Shown piece after piece: positions 35,321-43,876 of a DNA stretch of 63,318 nt (position 1 is the first letter of the stretch; each line of letters starts with the position of its first letter). The notes below the pieces were generated by a model, which saw only the letters and a program-made list of their open reading frames with translations, made no database searches and was not told the origin of the DNA. The position numbers were made by a program, and so were the translations under genes. Source of the stretch: Thermoflavifilum sp. GTDB taxonomy: Bacteria; Bacteroidota; Bacteroidia; Chitinophagales; Chitinophagaceae. The stretch lies in assembly GCA_023511875.1 (NCBI GenBank), contig JAIMAQ010000013.1:1-63318 (forward strand), written 5' to 3'.

Positions 35321-36079
35321 TTAATAACGTTTCCCAGAAAATAAATAACGCCATACGATATACACATGATGCCAAATATTGGGCAATACTCCATAATGCT
35401 TTTTCAAAATCCTATATCTTTCTCTCCAGGCTTGCTTTTGACGTTGCTTGGATAATCCTCCCGTTCGAAAACAACTGATAATGGCTTTTGTCGAGCAAAT
35501 CGTTTGACTGCGCTTTAAACAAACAATCACCCAATCAATATCTGCACAAATTCGATATCGCGTGTCGAAATGAGGTGTCAATACTTTACGCACAATAAAT
35601 GATTGATGTGAAACCGTCATACCAAACTTCAGATCCTTCCAACTTAATGCTGCAGGTAAGCGATGCGGAGTAATTTCAGAACGTAACCCTACCGGGCGAT
35701 CTTGCTCGTCTACAAACAACGTATCCCCATAATACACATCCGCATACTTACAAGTATTAAAAACGTTTTCAATGGTATGATCATCATACAAATAATCACC
35801 CGCATTTAAAAACATAACATAATCTCCCGTAGCCAGCCGTAATCCTTTGTTCATCGCATCATACAAGCCCTCATCTTTTTCCGACACCCATCGATCAATG
35901 AATGCAGCATATTTTTGAATCAACGAAATGGTTTCATCGGTAGAGCCTCCATCTATAATCACATATTCAATATGTGGATAAGTTTGCCTAATCACGCTTT
36001 GAATGGTTTTCTTAATCAGGTTTCCCGCCTGATAACACACAGTGATAATGGAAAGTGTGGGTGCGTGAGCTTGAGTCAT
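35321..36079 (-). CDS. GT2 family glycosyltransferase
   Basis: A 252-residue GT-A family 2 transferase of the WcaA kind. SIITVCYQAGNLIKKTIQSV opens the domain, IDGGSTDETI is the nucleotide-sugar site, and FLNAGDYLYDD holds the DxD-like metal site (AGD). No membrane segment is evident. It probably transfers a sugar in capsule, O-antigen or exopolysaccharide assembly, but no such cluster surrounds it. It follows mqnA by 36 bp on the minus strand, so it may simply share the transcript. Confidence 0.88.
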   Translation of the reverse strand: MTQAHAPTLSIITVCYQAGNLIKKTIQSVIRQTYPHIEYVIIDGGSTDETISLIQKYAAFIDRWVSEKDEGLYDAMNKGLRLATGDYVMFLNAGDYLYDDHTIENVFNTCKYADVYYGDTLFVDEQDRPVGLRSEITPHRLPAALSWKDLKFGMTVSHQSFIVRKVLTPHFDTRYRICADIDWVIVCLKRSQTICSTKAIISCFRTGGLSKQRQKQAWRERYRILKKHYGVLPNIWHHVYIVWRYLFSGKRY

Positions 36080-36115
36080 ATTTTTTGGATCAGCATCGAT
36101 AATGACATGGAATAT

Positions 36116-36910
36116 TTATGCAAGCATTGGATGTGTTCGAAAATGTACAGGTGTAGTAGAGCCTATTTCTTGTAAAAAACGCATCATACCCTGTCGCTTA
36201 TTGGCTGTCAGCCGATAGCTAATATGTTGCGTAAAATACGCACGTACATCATATTCTGGAAAATGATTTTCTGCAATCACTTGCTCGAGATGAGGAAACT
36301 GGGTGCCCATGGCAGTAGCTTCGTCGAATGCTTGCATAAATGATTCTGGTAAAGGCTTATTGGAAATCCATGCAGCAAATACAAAAGGCAGGCCTGAATA
36401 ATCTATCCATGCTTGTGCCAGATCGTATACATAAGCATATCGATTTCGTAACTTCAAAGCTCGATCGCCAATCACTACTGCTGCTGTTCGACCGTCAATA
36501 TGCTCCTCAAAGCCAGGACTGCTGGGGATAAATTGTGGTGAAATTTGCCAATATCGTTTCACCAAAAGCTGCGCTAAAGTAATCGAACTGCGACTTTGAT
36601 AATCGAGATACAAATGGGTGATTTCATGAATGGGCACATCGGAAAAAATACACACAGATGCTACTTCTCCCTCTGCCCCAATCACATAATTGGAGATCAC
36701 ATAGGCTTCTGAAAGCTCTGGAATGATGGCTACTGGCACCAAACCTATATCAATCTCATCATGAATAAGCTGCTGTGCAATATTTGCAGGATAGTCTTCA
36801 GTGAGCATGATCTGATCTTTCACAGGATGAAAACGAAAACCATATACCAAAGGCCTGGTATTGAGATAATTTACACCTGCTACCCGCCATACTGATGGAG
36901 AAACCGACAT
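36116..36910 (-). CDS. mqnA: Chorismate dehydratase, menaquinone synthesis
   Basis: A 264-residue MqnA, a periplasmic-binding-protein fold enzyme that dehydrates chorismate to 3-enolpyruvylbenzoate, the first step of the futalosine route to menaquinone. Signature stretches are GVNYLNTRPLVYG, DEIDIGLVPVA, LDYQSRSSITLAQ and GDRALKLR. Its presence says this organism makes menaquinone by the futalosine rather than the MenF-MenD route. Other mqn genes are not in the window. Confidence 0.92.
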   Translation of the reverse strand: MSVSPSVWRVAGVNYLNTRPLVYGFRFHPVKDQIMLTEDYPANIAQQLIHDEIDIGLVPVAIIPELSEAYVISNYVIGAEGEVASVCIFSDVPIHEITHLYLDYQSRSSITLAQLLVKRYWQISPQFIPSSPGFEEHIDGRTAAVVIGDRALKLRNRYAYVYDLAQAWIDYSGLPFVFAAWISNKPLPESFMQAFDEATAMGTQFPHLEQVIAENHFPEYDVRAYFTQHISYRLTANKRQGMMRFLQEIGSTTPVHFRTHPMLA

Positions 36911-37018
36911 CTTTCACTCTTTTTTTATGAATAGTGATGCAATTTAGCGGGAATGCAAGACCTGACCAACTCCTGTGTGGCAAACAGCATGGAATATCGA
37001 GTATTGTAAAGGATGTAG

Positions 37019-37026
37019 TAGCTTTG
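37019..37026 (+). promoter_or_regulatory. -7 box TAGCTTTG before purB
   Basis: An exact TAnnTTTG match 25 bp before the purB ATG. Confidence 0.6.
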
Positions 37027-37051
37027 ATCCCGAATCAGCTGTTTCCCAAAA

Positions 37052-38395
37052 ATGAACAACAAGCTTTCTCCGCTTCGAGCCATTTCTCCCATTGATGGCA
37101 GGTATTATGGCGAACTGTCCGTGTTGAGTGAATATTTTTCTGAATATGCCCTTATTCGTTATCGAATACAAGTAGAAGTGCTTTACTTCTTAGCTCTAGC
37201 AGATGCGGGCATTTTTGATTTCCCTGAAACCGCTCGTCCAGGCCTATTGCAGCTTTTTGAACAATTTTCTGAAGAGGATGCACATCAAGTGAAGAAACTC
37301 GAACAAACTACCCGACACGATGTAAAAGCCGTTGAATATTTCATCAAGCAAAAACTCGACCAAATGGGCTTACAAGCTTATCGGGAATGGGTTCATTTTG
37401 CGCTAACCTCACAAGATATCAACAATACGGCTATTCCTTTGCTCTGGAAGAAAGCTATAGAAGAACAATATTGGCCGGCCTTACAACAATTGCTCGATGC
37501 TCTGGAATTAAAAGCCGCCGAATGGATGCATATTCCGATGTTGGCCCGCACACATGGTCAACCTGCATCGCCTACCCGCCTGGGCAAAGAAATTCGGGTG
37601 TTTATTGAACGGGTACGCGGACAAATGCTGCTTTTGAAAAACATTCCTTTCACCGCTAAATTTGGAGGAGCTACAGGTAATTTCAATGCCCATCATGTGG
37701 CTTTCCCACAAATCAATTGGGAAGATTTTGCCGATCGCTTTGTGCAGGAAACGCTTGGCCTGAGCCGTACTCGTTATACCACACAAATCGAACCTTATGA
37801 TCATCTCGCTGCCCAATGCGATGCTTTGCGTCGAATCAATAACATCTTAATTGATTTTTGCCGCGACATGTGGTTGTATATCTCTTTCGATTATTTTCAT
37901 CAGCAAGTGAAAGCAGGCGAAATAGGCTCTTCTGCTATGCCCCATAAGACTAACCCTATTGATTTTGAAAATGCCGAAGGCAATCTGGGCTGGGCCAATG
38001 CTGGTTGGGAACATCTTTCCAATAAGCTGCCTATCTCTCGGCTACAACGCGACCTTACCGATTCTACAGTACTGCGCAATTTGGGAGTGCCTTTTGCCCA
38101 TACCTTATTGGCTTTTTCATCGATCCAAAAAGGTTGGGCCCGTCTACAACTGCATGCAGCAAAAATTAGAGAAGATCTCGAACAAAATTGGGTAGTCGTG
38201 GCTGAAGCTATTCAAACGCTGCTTCGTAAAGCCGGATATCCAGAACCCTACGAGCAATTAAAAGACCTTACCCGTGGACACAAACTCGATCAACAAGCCA
38301 TTCATCATTTCATCGACCAATTGCCTATTCCAGAGACCCTTAAAAACCAAATGAAGCAAATCACCCCTTGGAACTATGTGGGAATCGTGCAGTAA
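37052..38395 (+). CDS. purB: Adenylosuccinate lyase
   Basis: A 447-residue lyase of the fumarase superfamily acting twice in purine synthesis (SAICAR to AICAR, and adenylosuccinate to AMP). ISPIDGRYYGEL is the N-terminal signature, ARTHGQPASPT holds a catalytic histidine, and GSSAMPHKTNPIDFENAEGN the mobile loop with the serine. Length is normal for the E. coli-like PurB group. The stop is 2 bp from that of the convergent yraN gene. Confidence 0.96.
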   Translation: MNNKLSPLRAISPIDGRYYGELSVLSEYFSEYALIRYRIQVEVLYFLALADAGIFDFPETARPGLLQLFEQFSEEDAHQVKKLEQTTRHDVKAVEYFIKQKLDQMGLQAYREWVHFALTSQDINNTAIPLLWKKAIEEQYWPALQQLLDALELKAAEWMHIPMLARTHGQPASPTRLGKEIRVFIERVRGQMLLLKNIPFTAKFGGATGNFNAHHVAFPQINWEDFADRFVQETLGLSRTRYTTQIEPYDHLAAQCDALRRINNILIDFCRDMWLYISFDYFHQQVKAGEIGSSAMPHKTNPIDFENAEGNLGWANAGWEHLSNKLPISRLQRDLTDSTVLRNLGVPFAHTLLAFSSIQKGWARLQLHAAKIREDLEQNWVVVAEAIQTLLRKAGYPEPYEQLKDLTRGHKLDQQAIHHFIDQLPIPETLKNQMKQITPWNYVGIVQ

Positions 38396-38397
38396 TC

Positions 38398-38760
38398 TTA
38401 ATGAATGGCATCTGGAATATGAAATACATGGGGCCTTTGACTGCGGTCAAACACAATAGCAATCACATCAAAGCGAATTTCTCCCCCAAACGGATGGGTT
38501 TCTAAATAATGCTCGGCCGCTAAAAGCAAATCTTCTTCTTTTTTGCTATTAATGGCAAGTTCAGGCCAGCCACCAGAATATCCAGTTCGGGTTTTCACTT
38601 CTACAAAAACCAATAGCTCTTGCCTGCGAGCAATGATATCAATTTCTCGATGGTCATCGCGCCAATGGGTAGCTACGATCTCAAAACCACGCTGTTGCAA
38701 ATATCTGCAGGCAAGCTGCTCTCCACGTTCTCCAAGTTGCAAATGTGTGGCCAAAGACAA
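38398..38760 (-). CDS. YraN/UPF0102 family protein
   Basis: A 120-residue protein of the UPF0102 family, a restriction-endonuclease-like fold. GERGEQLACRYLQQRGF begins it, and REIDIIARRQELLVFVEVKTRT gives the acidic residues and ExK typical of that fold. It is often annotated as a putative endonuclease, with a proposed link to DNA repair; activity in this family is poorly defined. It is a single gene, divergent from manA. Confidence 0.9.
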   Translation of the reverse strand: MSLATHLQLGERGEQLACRYLQQRGFEIVATHWRDDHREIDIIARRQELLVFVEVKTRTGYSGGWPELAINSKKEEDLLLAAEHYLETHPFGGEIRFDVIAIVFDRSQRPHVFHIPDAIH

Positions 38761-38795
38761 TCAATTAACAACCAATTGCTTCACAATAATATCGC

Positions 38796-38803
38796 TATTT
38801 TTG
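38796..38803 (+). promoter_or_regulatory. -7 box TATTTTTG before manA
   Basis: An exact TAnnTTTG match 19 bp before the ATG at 38823. A TTGC about 20 bp further upstream may be a weak -33 element. Confidence 0.6.
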
Positions 38804-38822
38804 AAACCATAGCCGAAATAAT

Positions 38823-40049
38823 ATGTCGACAAAAAAAATGTTTTTGCTAGAAGGTAAGGTACAACACTACGACTGGGGCGGTTTTTCCTTTATTCCCCAA
38901 CTGCTGCAGATCGAAAACCCGCAGCACAAGCCTTTTGCCGAATACTGGTTGGGTGCCCATCCTACTGCCCCATCTGAAATCATTGATCCCCCCTATCGAA
39001 AGCGCCTTGATCTTTGGATTCAACAACATCCACTCAACACATTGGGGCAACGAGTGTATGAGCGATTTGGTCAACTGCCTTATCTGATGAAAATTCTGGA
39101 TGTAAGGCATATGCTTTCCATACAAGTACATCCTTCTCTCGAAGGAGCTATGGCTGGATATGAGCGCGAAGAACAGGCCGGTATTCCACTCCATGCTCCT
39201 CATCGCAACTACAAAGACCGTAACCACAAACCCGAGCTCATGGTAGCTTTGAGCGATTTTTGGTTGCTACACGGCTTTCGCCCTGAAGCCGAACTATTAG
39301 ATGTATTGCAGCAATATCCACCCTTGCATCCACTGCTTTCTATATTTACACACCATGGCTACCAAGGCCTCTATAGCTACGTCATGCAGCTCAACGCAGA
39401 AAATGCCGATGCTCTGCTTCGTCCATTGGTAAATGAGGCTATTCGTAAATCGGAATCTGCATTCTGGAGCCATATACCCCTGGATCCTGAATATTGGCTA
39501 GCTCAAGCTGTACGACAACACCCAGGCAAGCATCTCGACAAGGGTTTGTTTTGCTTTTTTTTGATGAATATCGTACATCTTCAACCAGGTGAGGCTATCT
39601 TCCAAGCCCCAGGTGTGCTGCACGCTTATCTCTACGGTCAAAACGTGGAAATCATGGCTAATTCCGATAATGTGTTGCGTGGCGGACTCACCACCAAACA
39701 CGTTGATGTACCCGAACTGCTCCATCATGTACACACCACTCCCATCAACCCTGAAATCATTCGTCCACAAACGACGGGCTCAACGGCCGAGGAAGTCTTC
39801 CCCTGCCCTGCAAGCGAATTCCAACTCAGCCGCATCGAACTTGCGCCTGGTCGGAATTTCAAAGCCAAAGCCTATACAACCGAAATTTGGCTTTTGCTCA
39901 ATGGCCATTTGATTGTACAAGATTCTGATGACATATTGTTGCATACCGGGCAAAGCATAGTGCTGTTTGCAGGAGAAGAAATGGCATGCATAGCACAGGG
40001 TGAAACTCCAGCTATTCTTTTTAGGGCAACTGTCCCGATTGATGAGTAA
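38823..40049 (+). CDS. manA: Mannose-6-phosphate isomerase, class I
   Basis: A 408-residue cupin-fold zinc enzyme interconverting mannose-6-phosphate and fructose-6-phosphate. Seen are VQHYDWGGFSF at the start, LSIQVHPSLE (metal-site region), NHKPELMVAL, and the C-terminal GVLHAYLYGQNVEIMANSDN. Length and motifs are those of type I PMI. It links mannose use and GDP-mannose synthesis. The stop is 2 bp from the msrA stop. Confidence 0.94.
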   Translation: MSTKKMFLLEGKVQHYDWGGFSFIPQLLQIENPQHKPFAEYWLGAHPTAPSEIIDPPYRKRLDLWIQQHPLNTLGQRVYERFGQLPYLMKILDVRHMLSIQVHPSLEGAMAGYEREEQAGIPLHAPHRNYKDRNHKPELMVALSDFWLLHGFRPEAELLDVLQQYPPLHPLLSIFTHHGYQGLYSYVMQLNAENADALLRPLVNEAIRKSESAFWSHIPLDPEYWLAQAVRQHPGKHLDKGLFCFFLMNIVHLQPGEAIFQAPGVLHAYLYGQNVEIMANSDNVLRGGLTTKHVDVPELLHHVHTTPINPEIIRPQTTGSTAEEVFPCPASEFQLSRIELAPGRNFKAKAYTTEIWLLLNGHLIVQDSDDILLHTGQSIVLFAGEEMACIAQGETPAILFRATVPIDE

Positions 40050-40051
40050 AC

Positions 40052-40726
40052 TCAACCGTTGGTTTTGAGTTTGTCTCGAAAAACTTTTTCAAACTTCTCC
40101 AACTTGGGTCTAATCACAAATTGGCAATAAGGTTGATTGGGATGATTGTTGTAATAATCCCGATGGTAGTTTTCAGCGGGATAAAAAACAGTAAAAGGCT
40201 CGATAGTGGTGACAATAGGCTTATCCCATGCACCTGAGGCATTGAGTCGTTTCTTGTATGCTTCGGCCAACTGGCGTTGATATTCATTATGGTAAAAGAT
40301 AGCCGATCGATATTGTGAACCCACATCATTGCCTTGCCGGTTGAGCTGTGTGGGATCATGGCTATACCAGAAAGCTTTTAATAATTCTTCGTAACTAATT
40401 TTCTCTGGATCATAAATGATATTACAGGCTTCGGCATGACCAGTAGTGCCACTACAAACCATTTCGTATGTAGGATTAGGTGTATGTCCGCCAGTATAGC
40501 CAGGAATCACTTCTACCACTCCTTCCAATCGCTGAAAAAAAGCCTCAGTACACCAGAAACATCCTTCTGCAAAAGTTGCGGTATCGAGCTTACGCTCTTG
40601 TGTGTGCATATTCGTCATATCTATAGATTTTTGAGATGAATGTGAAGTGCCTTGCGCACAAGAAGTAAACGACAACAAACCGCAAAAACTCAATCCTAGA
40701 TACATGCGAAATATCATGATAAACAA
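40052..40726 (-). CDS. msrA: Peptide-methionine (S)-S-oxide reductase, lipoprotein form
   Basis: A 224-residue MsrA with the active site GCFWC (C56), followed by GYTGGHTPNPTYE, HAEACNI and GSQYRS. It reduces methionine-S-sulfoxide in proteins. An N-terminal signal ends in FTSC (C23), the same lipobox as in SusD here, so the enzyme is probably a lipoprotein in the envelope. The C-terminal half lacks obvious resolving cysteines. It would need periplasmic reductant. Starts at 40726 or 40714 give the same mature protein. Confidence 0.93.
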   Translation of the reverse strand: MFIMIFRMYLGLSFCGLLSFTSCAQGTSHSSQKSIDMTNMHTQERKLDTATFAEGCFWCTEAFFQRLEGVVEVIPGYTGGHTPNPTYEMVCSGTTGHAEACNIIYDPEKISYEELLKAFWYSHDPTQLNRQGNDVGSQYRSAIFYHNEYQRQLAEAYKKRLNASGAWDKPIVTTIEPFTVFYPAENYHRDYYNNHPNQPYCQFVIRPKLEKFEKVFRDKLKTNG

Positions 40727-40826
40727 TTTAATTACAATTTACGTTGATATTGACATTTGGGTTCGTCATGGCAACGTTAAAATTTCCTTCCTCGAATAAT
40801 GAATGATCTCTATCTGATTTATAGAT

Positions 40827-40834
40827 TAAATTTG
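40827..40834 (+). promoter_or_regulatory. -7 box TAAATTTG before the YedE-like pair
   Basis: An exact TAnnTTTG match 16 bp before the ATG at 40851. Confidence 0.65.
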
Positions 40835-40850
40835 TAAAAAAACACCCCCT

Positions 40851-41411
40851 ATGAGTCATTTACTTCAGCAACCTCTGCCATGGTATGTGGCGGGCCCGCT
40901 CATTGGCCTTACCGTGCCTTTACTACTTCTCATGGGCAATAAAAGATTGGGTATTTCTTCTTCACTTCGGCATATTTGTGCAGCATGTGCGCCTGCCGAG
41001 ATTCCTTTCTTGAAATACGATTGGAAAAAGCAAGTCTGGAATTTGTATTTCGTTTTAGGCATCCTCATAGGTGGCTTTCTAGCCGGGTATGTATTTGCCA
41101 ATCCTCATCCAGTAGCCGTTTCGTCGCAAACTTCTGCCATGCTGCAGCATTGGCATATTCAACAGGGTGTTGGACTTTTGCCAGAGCAATGGTTTAACTG
41201 GCATCAATTGCTTAGCTGGCAAGGATTGATGTTTACTGTAGTAGGCGGATTCTTGGTGGGCTTTGGCACCCGCTATGCCGGTGGCTGTACCTCGGGGCAC
41301 GGTATTTTTGGCTTGTCGAGCTTGCAGTGGCCTTCACTGGTAGCTACGGCATCCTTTTTCCTAGGCGGCATTGTGAGTGCCCACTTCATATTGCCTCTTT
41401 TATTCAAATAA
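40851..41411 (+). CDS. YeeE/YedE sulfur-transport family protein, first half
   Basis: A 186-residue membrane protein with about five membrane segments. GTRYAGGCTSGHGIFGLS is the cysteine motif of the YeeE/YedE family (thiosulfate uptake in the studied members). AACAPAEIPFL adds two more cysteines. Single-chain YeeE is about twice this size; here the function is divided with the next gene, 14 bp downstream. Thiosulfate or another reduced sulfur species is the likely cargo, not shown for this branch. Confidence 0.88.
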   Translation: MSHLLQQPLPWYVAGPLIGLTVPLLLLMGNKRLGISSSLRHICAACAPAEIPFLKYDWKKQVWNLYFVLGILIGGFLAGYVFANPHPVAVSSQTSAMLQHWHIQQGVGLLPEQWFNWHQLLSWQGLMFTVVGGFLVGFGTRYAGGCTSGHGIFGLSSLQWPSLVATASFFLGGIVSAHFILPLLFK

Positions 41412-41425
41412 AAATCATTTGAACT

Positions 41426-41899
41426 ATGCCCGAAACACTCAACACTACACAACCCCAAGTACAACGCACGCAAAAACCATCTCGCCACATACCTCAATGG
41501 GTCTTTGTGTTTCCAGGAATTTATTTTGGTTGGGTATTGACCAAAGGGGAAGCTATATCGTGGTATCGTATTGAAGAGATGTTTTATTTTCAAGGATTTC
41601 ACATGTATGGCATCTTTATGACTGCTATACCAACGGGTGCTTTAGGCATCTGGCTCATTCGCAAGTGGCGGGTAAAAGCCTTGAATGGAGAACCCATTGA
41701 TATCCCCAAAAAGCAATTCCACAAGGGCTATATCTTGGGTGGATTTATTTTCGGATTGGGTTGGGCATTAACCGGTGCTTGCCCCGGGCCATTATATGCC
41801 CAGATCGGTGCAGGGTTTACCATAGTCATCATTACTTTGCTTAGTGCAATTTTTGGAACCTGGGTATACTCCCGATGGAAAGATAAATTGCCACACTAA
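41426..41899 (+). CDS. YeeE/YedE sulfur-transport family protein, second half
   Basis: A 157-residue membrane protein with four segments. GLGWALTGACPGPLYAQIGAG is the second cysteine motif of the family, matching the DUF6691-type partner. The soluble N terminus of about 30 residues has no known motif. It is in the same operon as the first half and is followed after about 40 bp by tRNA-Cys, which has its own promoter box. The pair probably forms one channel. Confidence 0.86.
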   Translation: MPETLNTTQPQVQRTQKPSRHIPQWVFVFPGIYFGWVLTKGEAISWYRIEEMFYFQGFHMYGIFMTAIPTGALGIWLIRKWRVKALNGEPIDIPKKQFHKGYILGGFIFGLGWALTGACPGPLYAQIGAGFTIVIITLLSAIFGTWVYSRWKDKLPH

Positions 41900-41923
41900 A
41901 TAAGCCAATAGCAAATTTTTCGG

Positions 41924-41931
41924 TATGTTTG
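41924..41931 (+). promoter_or_regulatory. -7 box TATGTTTG before tRNA-Cys
   Basis: An exact TAnnTTTG match 11 bp before the tRNA 5' end, a good position for a tRNA transcript start. Confidence 0.7.
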
Positions 41932-41942
41932 CAACCCAAATT

Positions 41943-42013
41943 GGTCCCGTGGCCGAGGGGTTAGGCAGAGGTCTGCAAAACCTTATACAGCGGTTCGAAT
42001 CCGCTCGGGACCT
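41943..42013 (+). tRNA. tRNA-Cys (anticodon GCA)
   Basis: The acceptor stem is GGTCCCG / CGGGACC with discriminator T, as expected for cysteine tRNA. The anticodon stem is GAGGT/ACCTT with loop CTGCAAA, and the T arm is AGCGG-TTCGAAT-CCGCT. It is 71 nt without an encoded CCA. Confidence 0.97.
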
Positions 42014-42151
42014 CAGCATCATATTATCCACCGTTTGATGCTCTATCAAATCGCTCATTACCCTTCTTCTATATGTGTAGTGAGGTGCATCGAACTTCCC
42101 CAGTAGATTTCTCCTAAACAATCTTGTAATTTTATTCACAAATAACCCATC

Positions 42152-43417
42152 ATGCCTTTATCCATAGGGCGTGAGCGCCAAGCAAATATTTACTTGCGGG
42201 GATTAAGTGGGAAAAAACCGGGCATTCCCACTCATCCTGGTTTGCTGGAGCAGCGGGCAGAAAAATGCATGTCGCGTGCTGCATGGGCTTATGTACAAGG
42301 TGGTGCAGGCAGCGAAATCACACAACAAGCCAATCGAGAAGCTTTTACGCGGGTGAAACTGATTCCGCGCGTAATGCATCCAGTAGACGTGCGTGACCTC
42401 TCGGTAGATCTGTTAGGCAAGCACTACTCCTATCCCTTACTGATGGCTCCTCTTGGGGCACTCGACCTCATTCATCCTCAGGCCGATTTGACCTTGGCAC
42501 AAGCAGCTAAACAAACAAACATCGGAATGATCTTTTCTAATCAGTCTGCAGTGCCCATGGAATCTTGCGCACAAGCAATGGGTGATACGCCTCACTGGTT
42601 TCAGCTCTATTGGTCGAGCAACGATCAAGTTGTTTCTTCGCTGTTGCACAGAGCCGAGGCTTGCGGTTGTGAAGCTATAGTGCTCACGGTAGATACCACC
42701 CTATTGGGCTGGCGACCTCGCGACCTAAACTTAGGCCATCTACCCTTTTTGCGAGGATATGGCTTGGCACAATACCTCAGCGATCCAGCCTTTCGCAAGA
42801 GCCTGAACGATAATTCCGCTCACTTATCTGGAGTAACGAAAAACTGGAAAACTCTCCTACTCGCAGCCCGACTTATACGCAAAGGCAGGACTTACCAGCT
42901 TTCTTTAGCCGATATGCGACGCGCTATTGCCCAATTCATTGCTACCTATTCGCGGCCTGATCTGCAGTGGAACGATATATCCCGACTTCGTTCGGCCACG
43001 CGCCTTCCCATCTGGATAAAAGGCATACGTCGTGGAGAAGATGCGCGAAAAGCCGAACAGCTGGGCATCGACGGAATCATTGTATCAAACCACGGTGGCC
43101 GACAAGTAGATGGGGAAAGGGCTGCCTTAGACGATTTGATGGAAGTAGTACAGGCAGTCAATCGCTTACCAATTTTATTTGACTCGGGAATTCGCAGTGG
43201 TGCCGATGTAGCTAAGGCTCTAGCGGTGGGCGCTTCCGCTTGCCTGATTGGTAGGCCCATAGCTTACGCACTTGCCGTTGGTGGATTGAAAGGTGTATGC
43301 GAACTGATTCAAAATATCGTGGCAGAACTAGATCTTACTTTGGCCTTGTGCGGCTGCCGAAATGTACAAGAACTACGACAATTGGGATATGTGTATACCC
43401 CTCCTTCCTCATATTGA
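42152..43417 (+). CDS. FMN-dependent alpha-hydroxy-acid oxidase/dehydrogenase
   Basis: A 421-residue TIM-barrel flavoprotein of the lactate oxidase/glycolate oxidase family. APLGALDLIHPQADLTLAQAA and FSNQSAVPMES form the FMN site, LYWSSND follows, and VSNHGGRQVDG carries the catalytic H314 and substrate-binding arginine. DSGIRSGADVAKALAVGA and IGRP bind the FMN phosphate. L-lactate is the likeliest substrate, but lactate 2-monooxygenase and mandelate-type enzymes look alike. There is no lactate permease nearby. The intergenic region that follows holds the second hairpin array. Confidence 0.88.
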   Translation: MPLSIGRERQANIYLRGLSGKKPGIPTHPGLLEQRAEKCMSRAAWAYVQGGAGSEITQQANREAFTRVKLIPRVMHPVDVRDLSVDLLGKHYSYPLLMAPLGALDLIHPQADLTLAQAAKQTNIGMIFSNQSAVPMESCAQAMGDTPHWFQLYWSSNDQVVSSLLHRAEACGCEAIVLTVDTTLLGWRPRDLNLGHLPFLRGYGLAQYLSDPAFRKSLNDNSAHLSGVTKNWKTLLLAARLIRKGRTYQLSLADMRRAIAQFIATYSRPDLQWNDISRLRSATRLPIWIKGIRRGEDARKAEQLGIDGIIVSNHGGRQVDGERAALDDLMEVVQAVNRLPILFDSGIRSGADVAKALAVGASACLIGRPIAYALAVGGLKGVCELIQNIVAELDLTLALCGCRNVQELRQLGYVYTPPSSY

Positions 43418-43580
43418 CACTTGGATCTCATCCATATATGCACAAGTAAATACCCTCATTCTCCAAAACAATTGATTGATTTCGTTTTACCTGAAATGAT
43501 CTCCTGAGTAAATGCATATGGGTAAGCGATAAACATGTGATAGAACCTCATTAACCTTCAGAAAAATGGCGTTGATTTTA

Positions 43581-43644
43581 ACCATTTTTCTGGCAGTCTT
43601 GAATTTTCTTTGCTTCTTTCTTTGTTTCAAGACAAAGAAAGAAG
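43581..43644. repeat. Isolated unit of the hairpin repeat
   Basis: One complete unit with the perfect 13-bp stem CTTCTTTCTTTGT / ACAAAGAAAGAAG. It is preceded at 43559-43569 by CAGAAAAATGG, the exact inverse of its own first bases CCATTTTTCTG (43582-43592). It stands 220 bp left of the main array copy B. Confidence 0.88.
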
Positions 43645-43711
43645 ATTAAATCATTCTCCATCAAATCAAACTTCCAGTAACCTTTTTCATATCTTCTCCC
43701 CAAATGACCTT

Positions 43712-43876
43712 CAGAAAAATGGCGTGAAGAAATGGGCGAACATGAGCGTGAAACGGAAAATGAGGTGGGATGTAGATAAGAGTTGAAGTATCAAAAAGAT
43801 GATTCAGCATTACATAAGCTCATAAGAGTATTTCATTTTCCGTAGCGAAATGGAACCCATTTTAGCCATTTTTCTG
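43712..43876. repeat. Nested long-range inverted repeats left of array B
   Basis: CAGAAAAATGG (43712-43722) is the inverse of CCATTTTTCTG (43866-43876). Inside, ACGGAAAATGA (43753-43763) is the inverse of TCATTTTCCGT (43833-43843). Two perfect 11-bp pairs nested about one centre could fold 43712-43876 into one large stem. The right arm is the start of the first unit of array B. The rest of 43418-44258 holds no gene. Confidence 0.75.

Noticed and set aside
41943-42013. tRNA-Cys as an integration site
   Set aside because: No integrase and no repeat of the tRNA 3' end was seen on either side; the neighbours look chromosomal.
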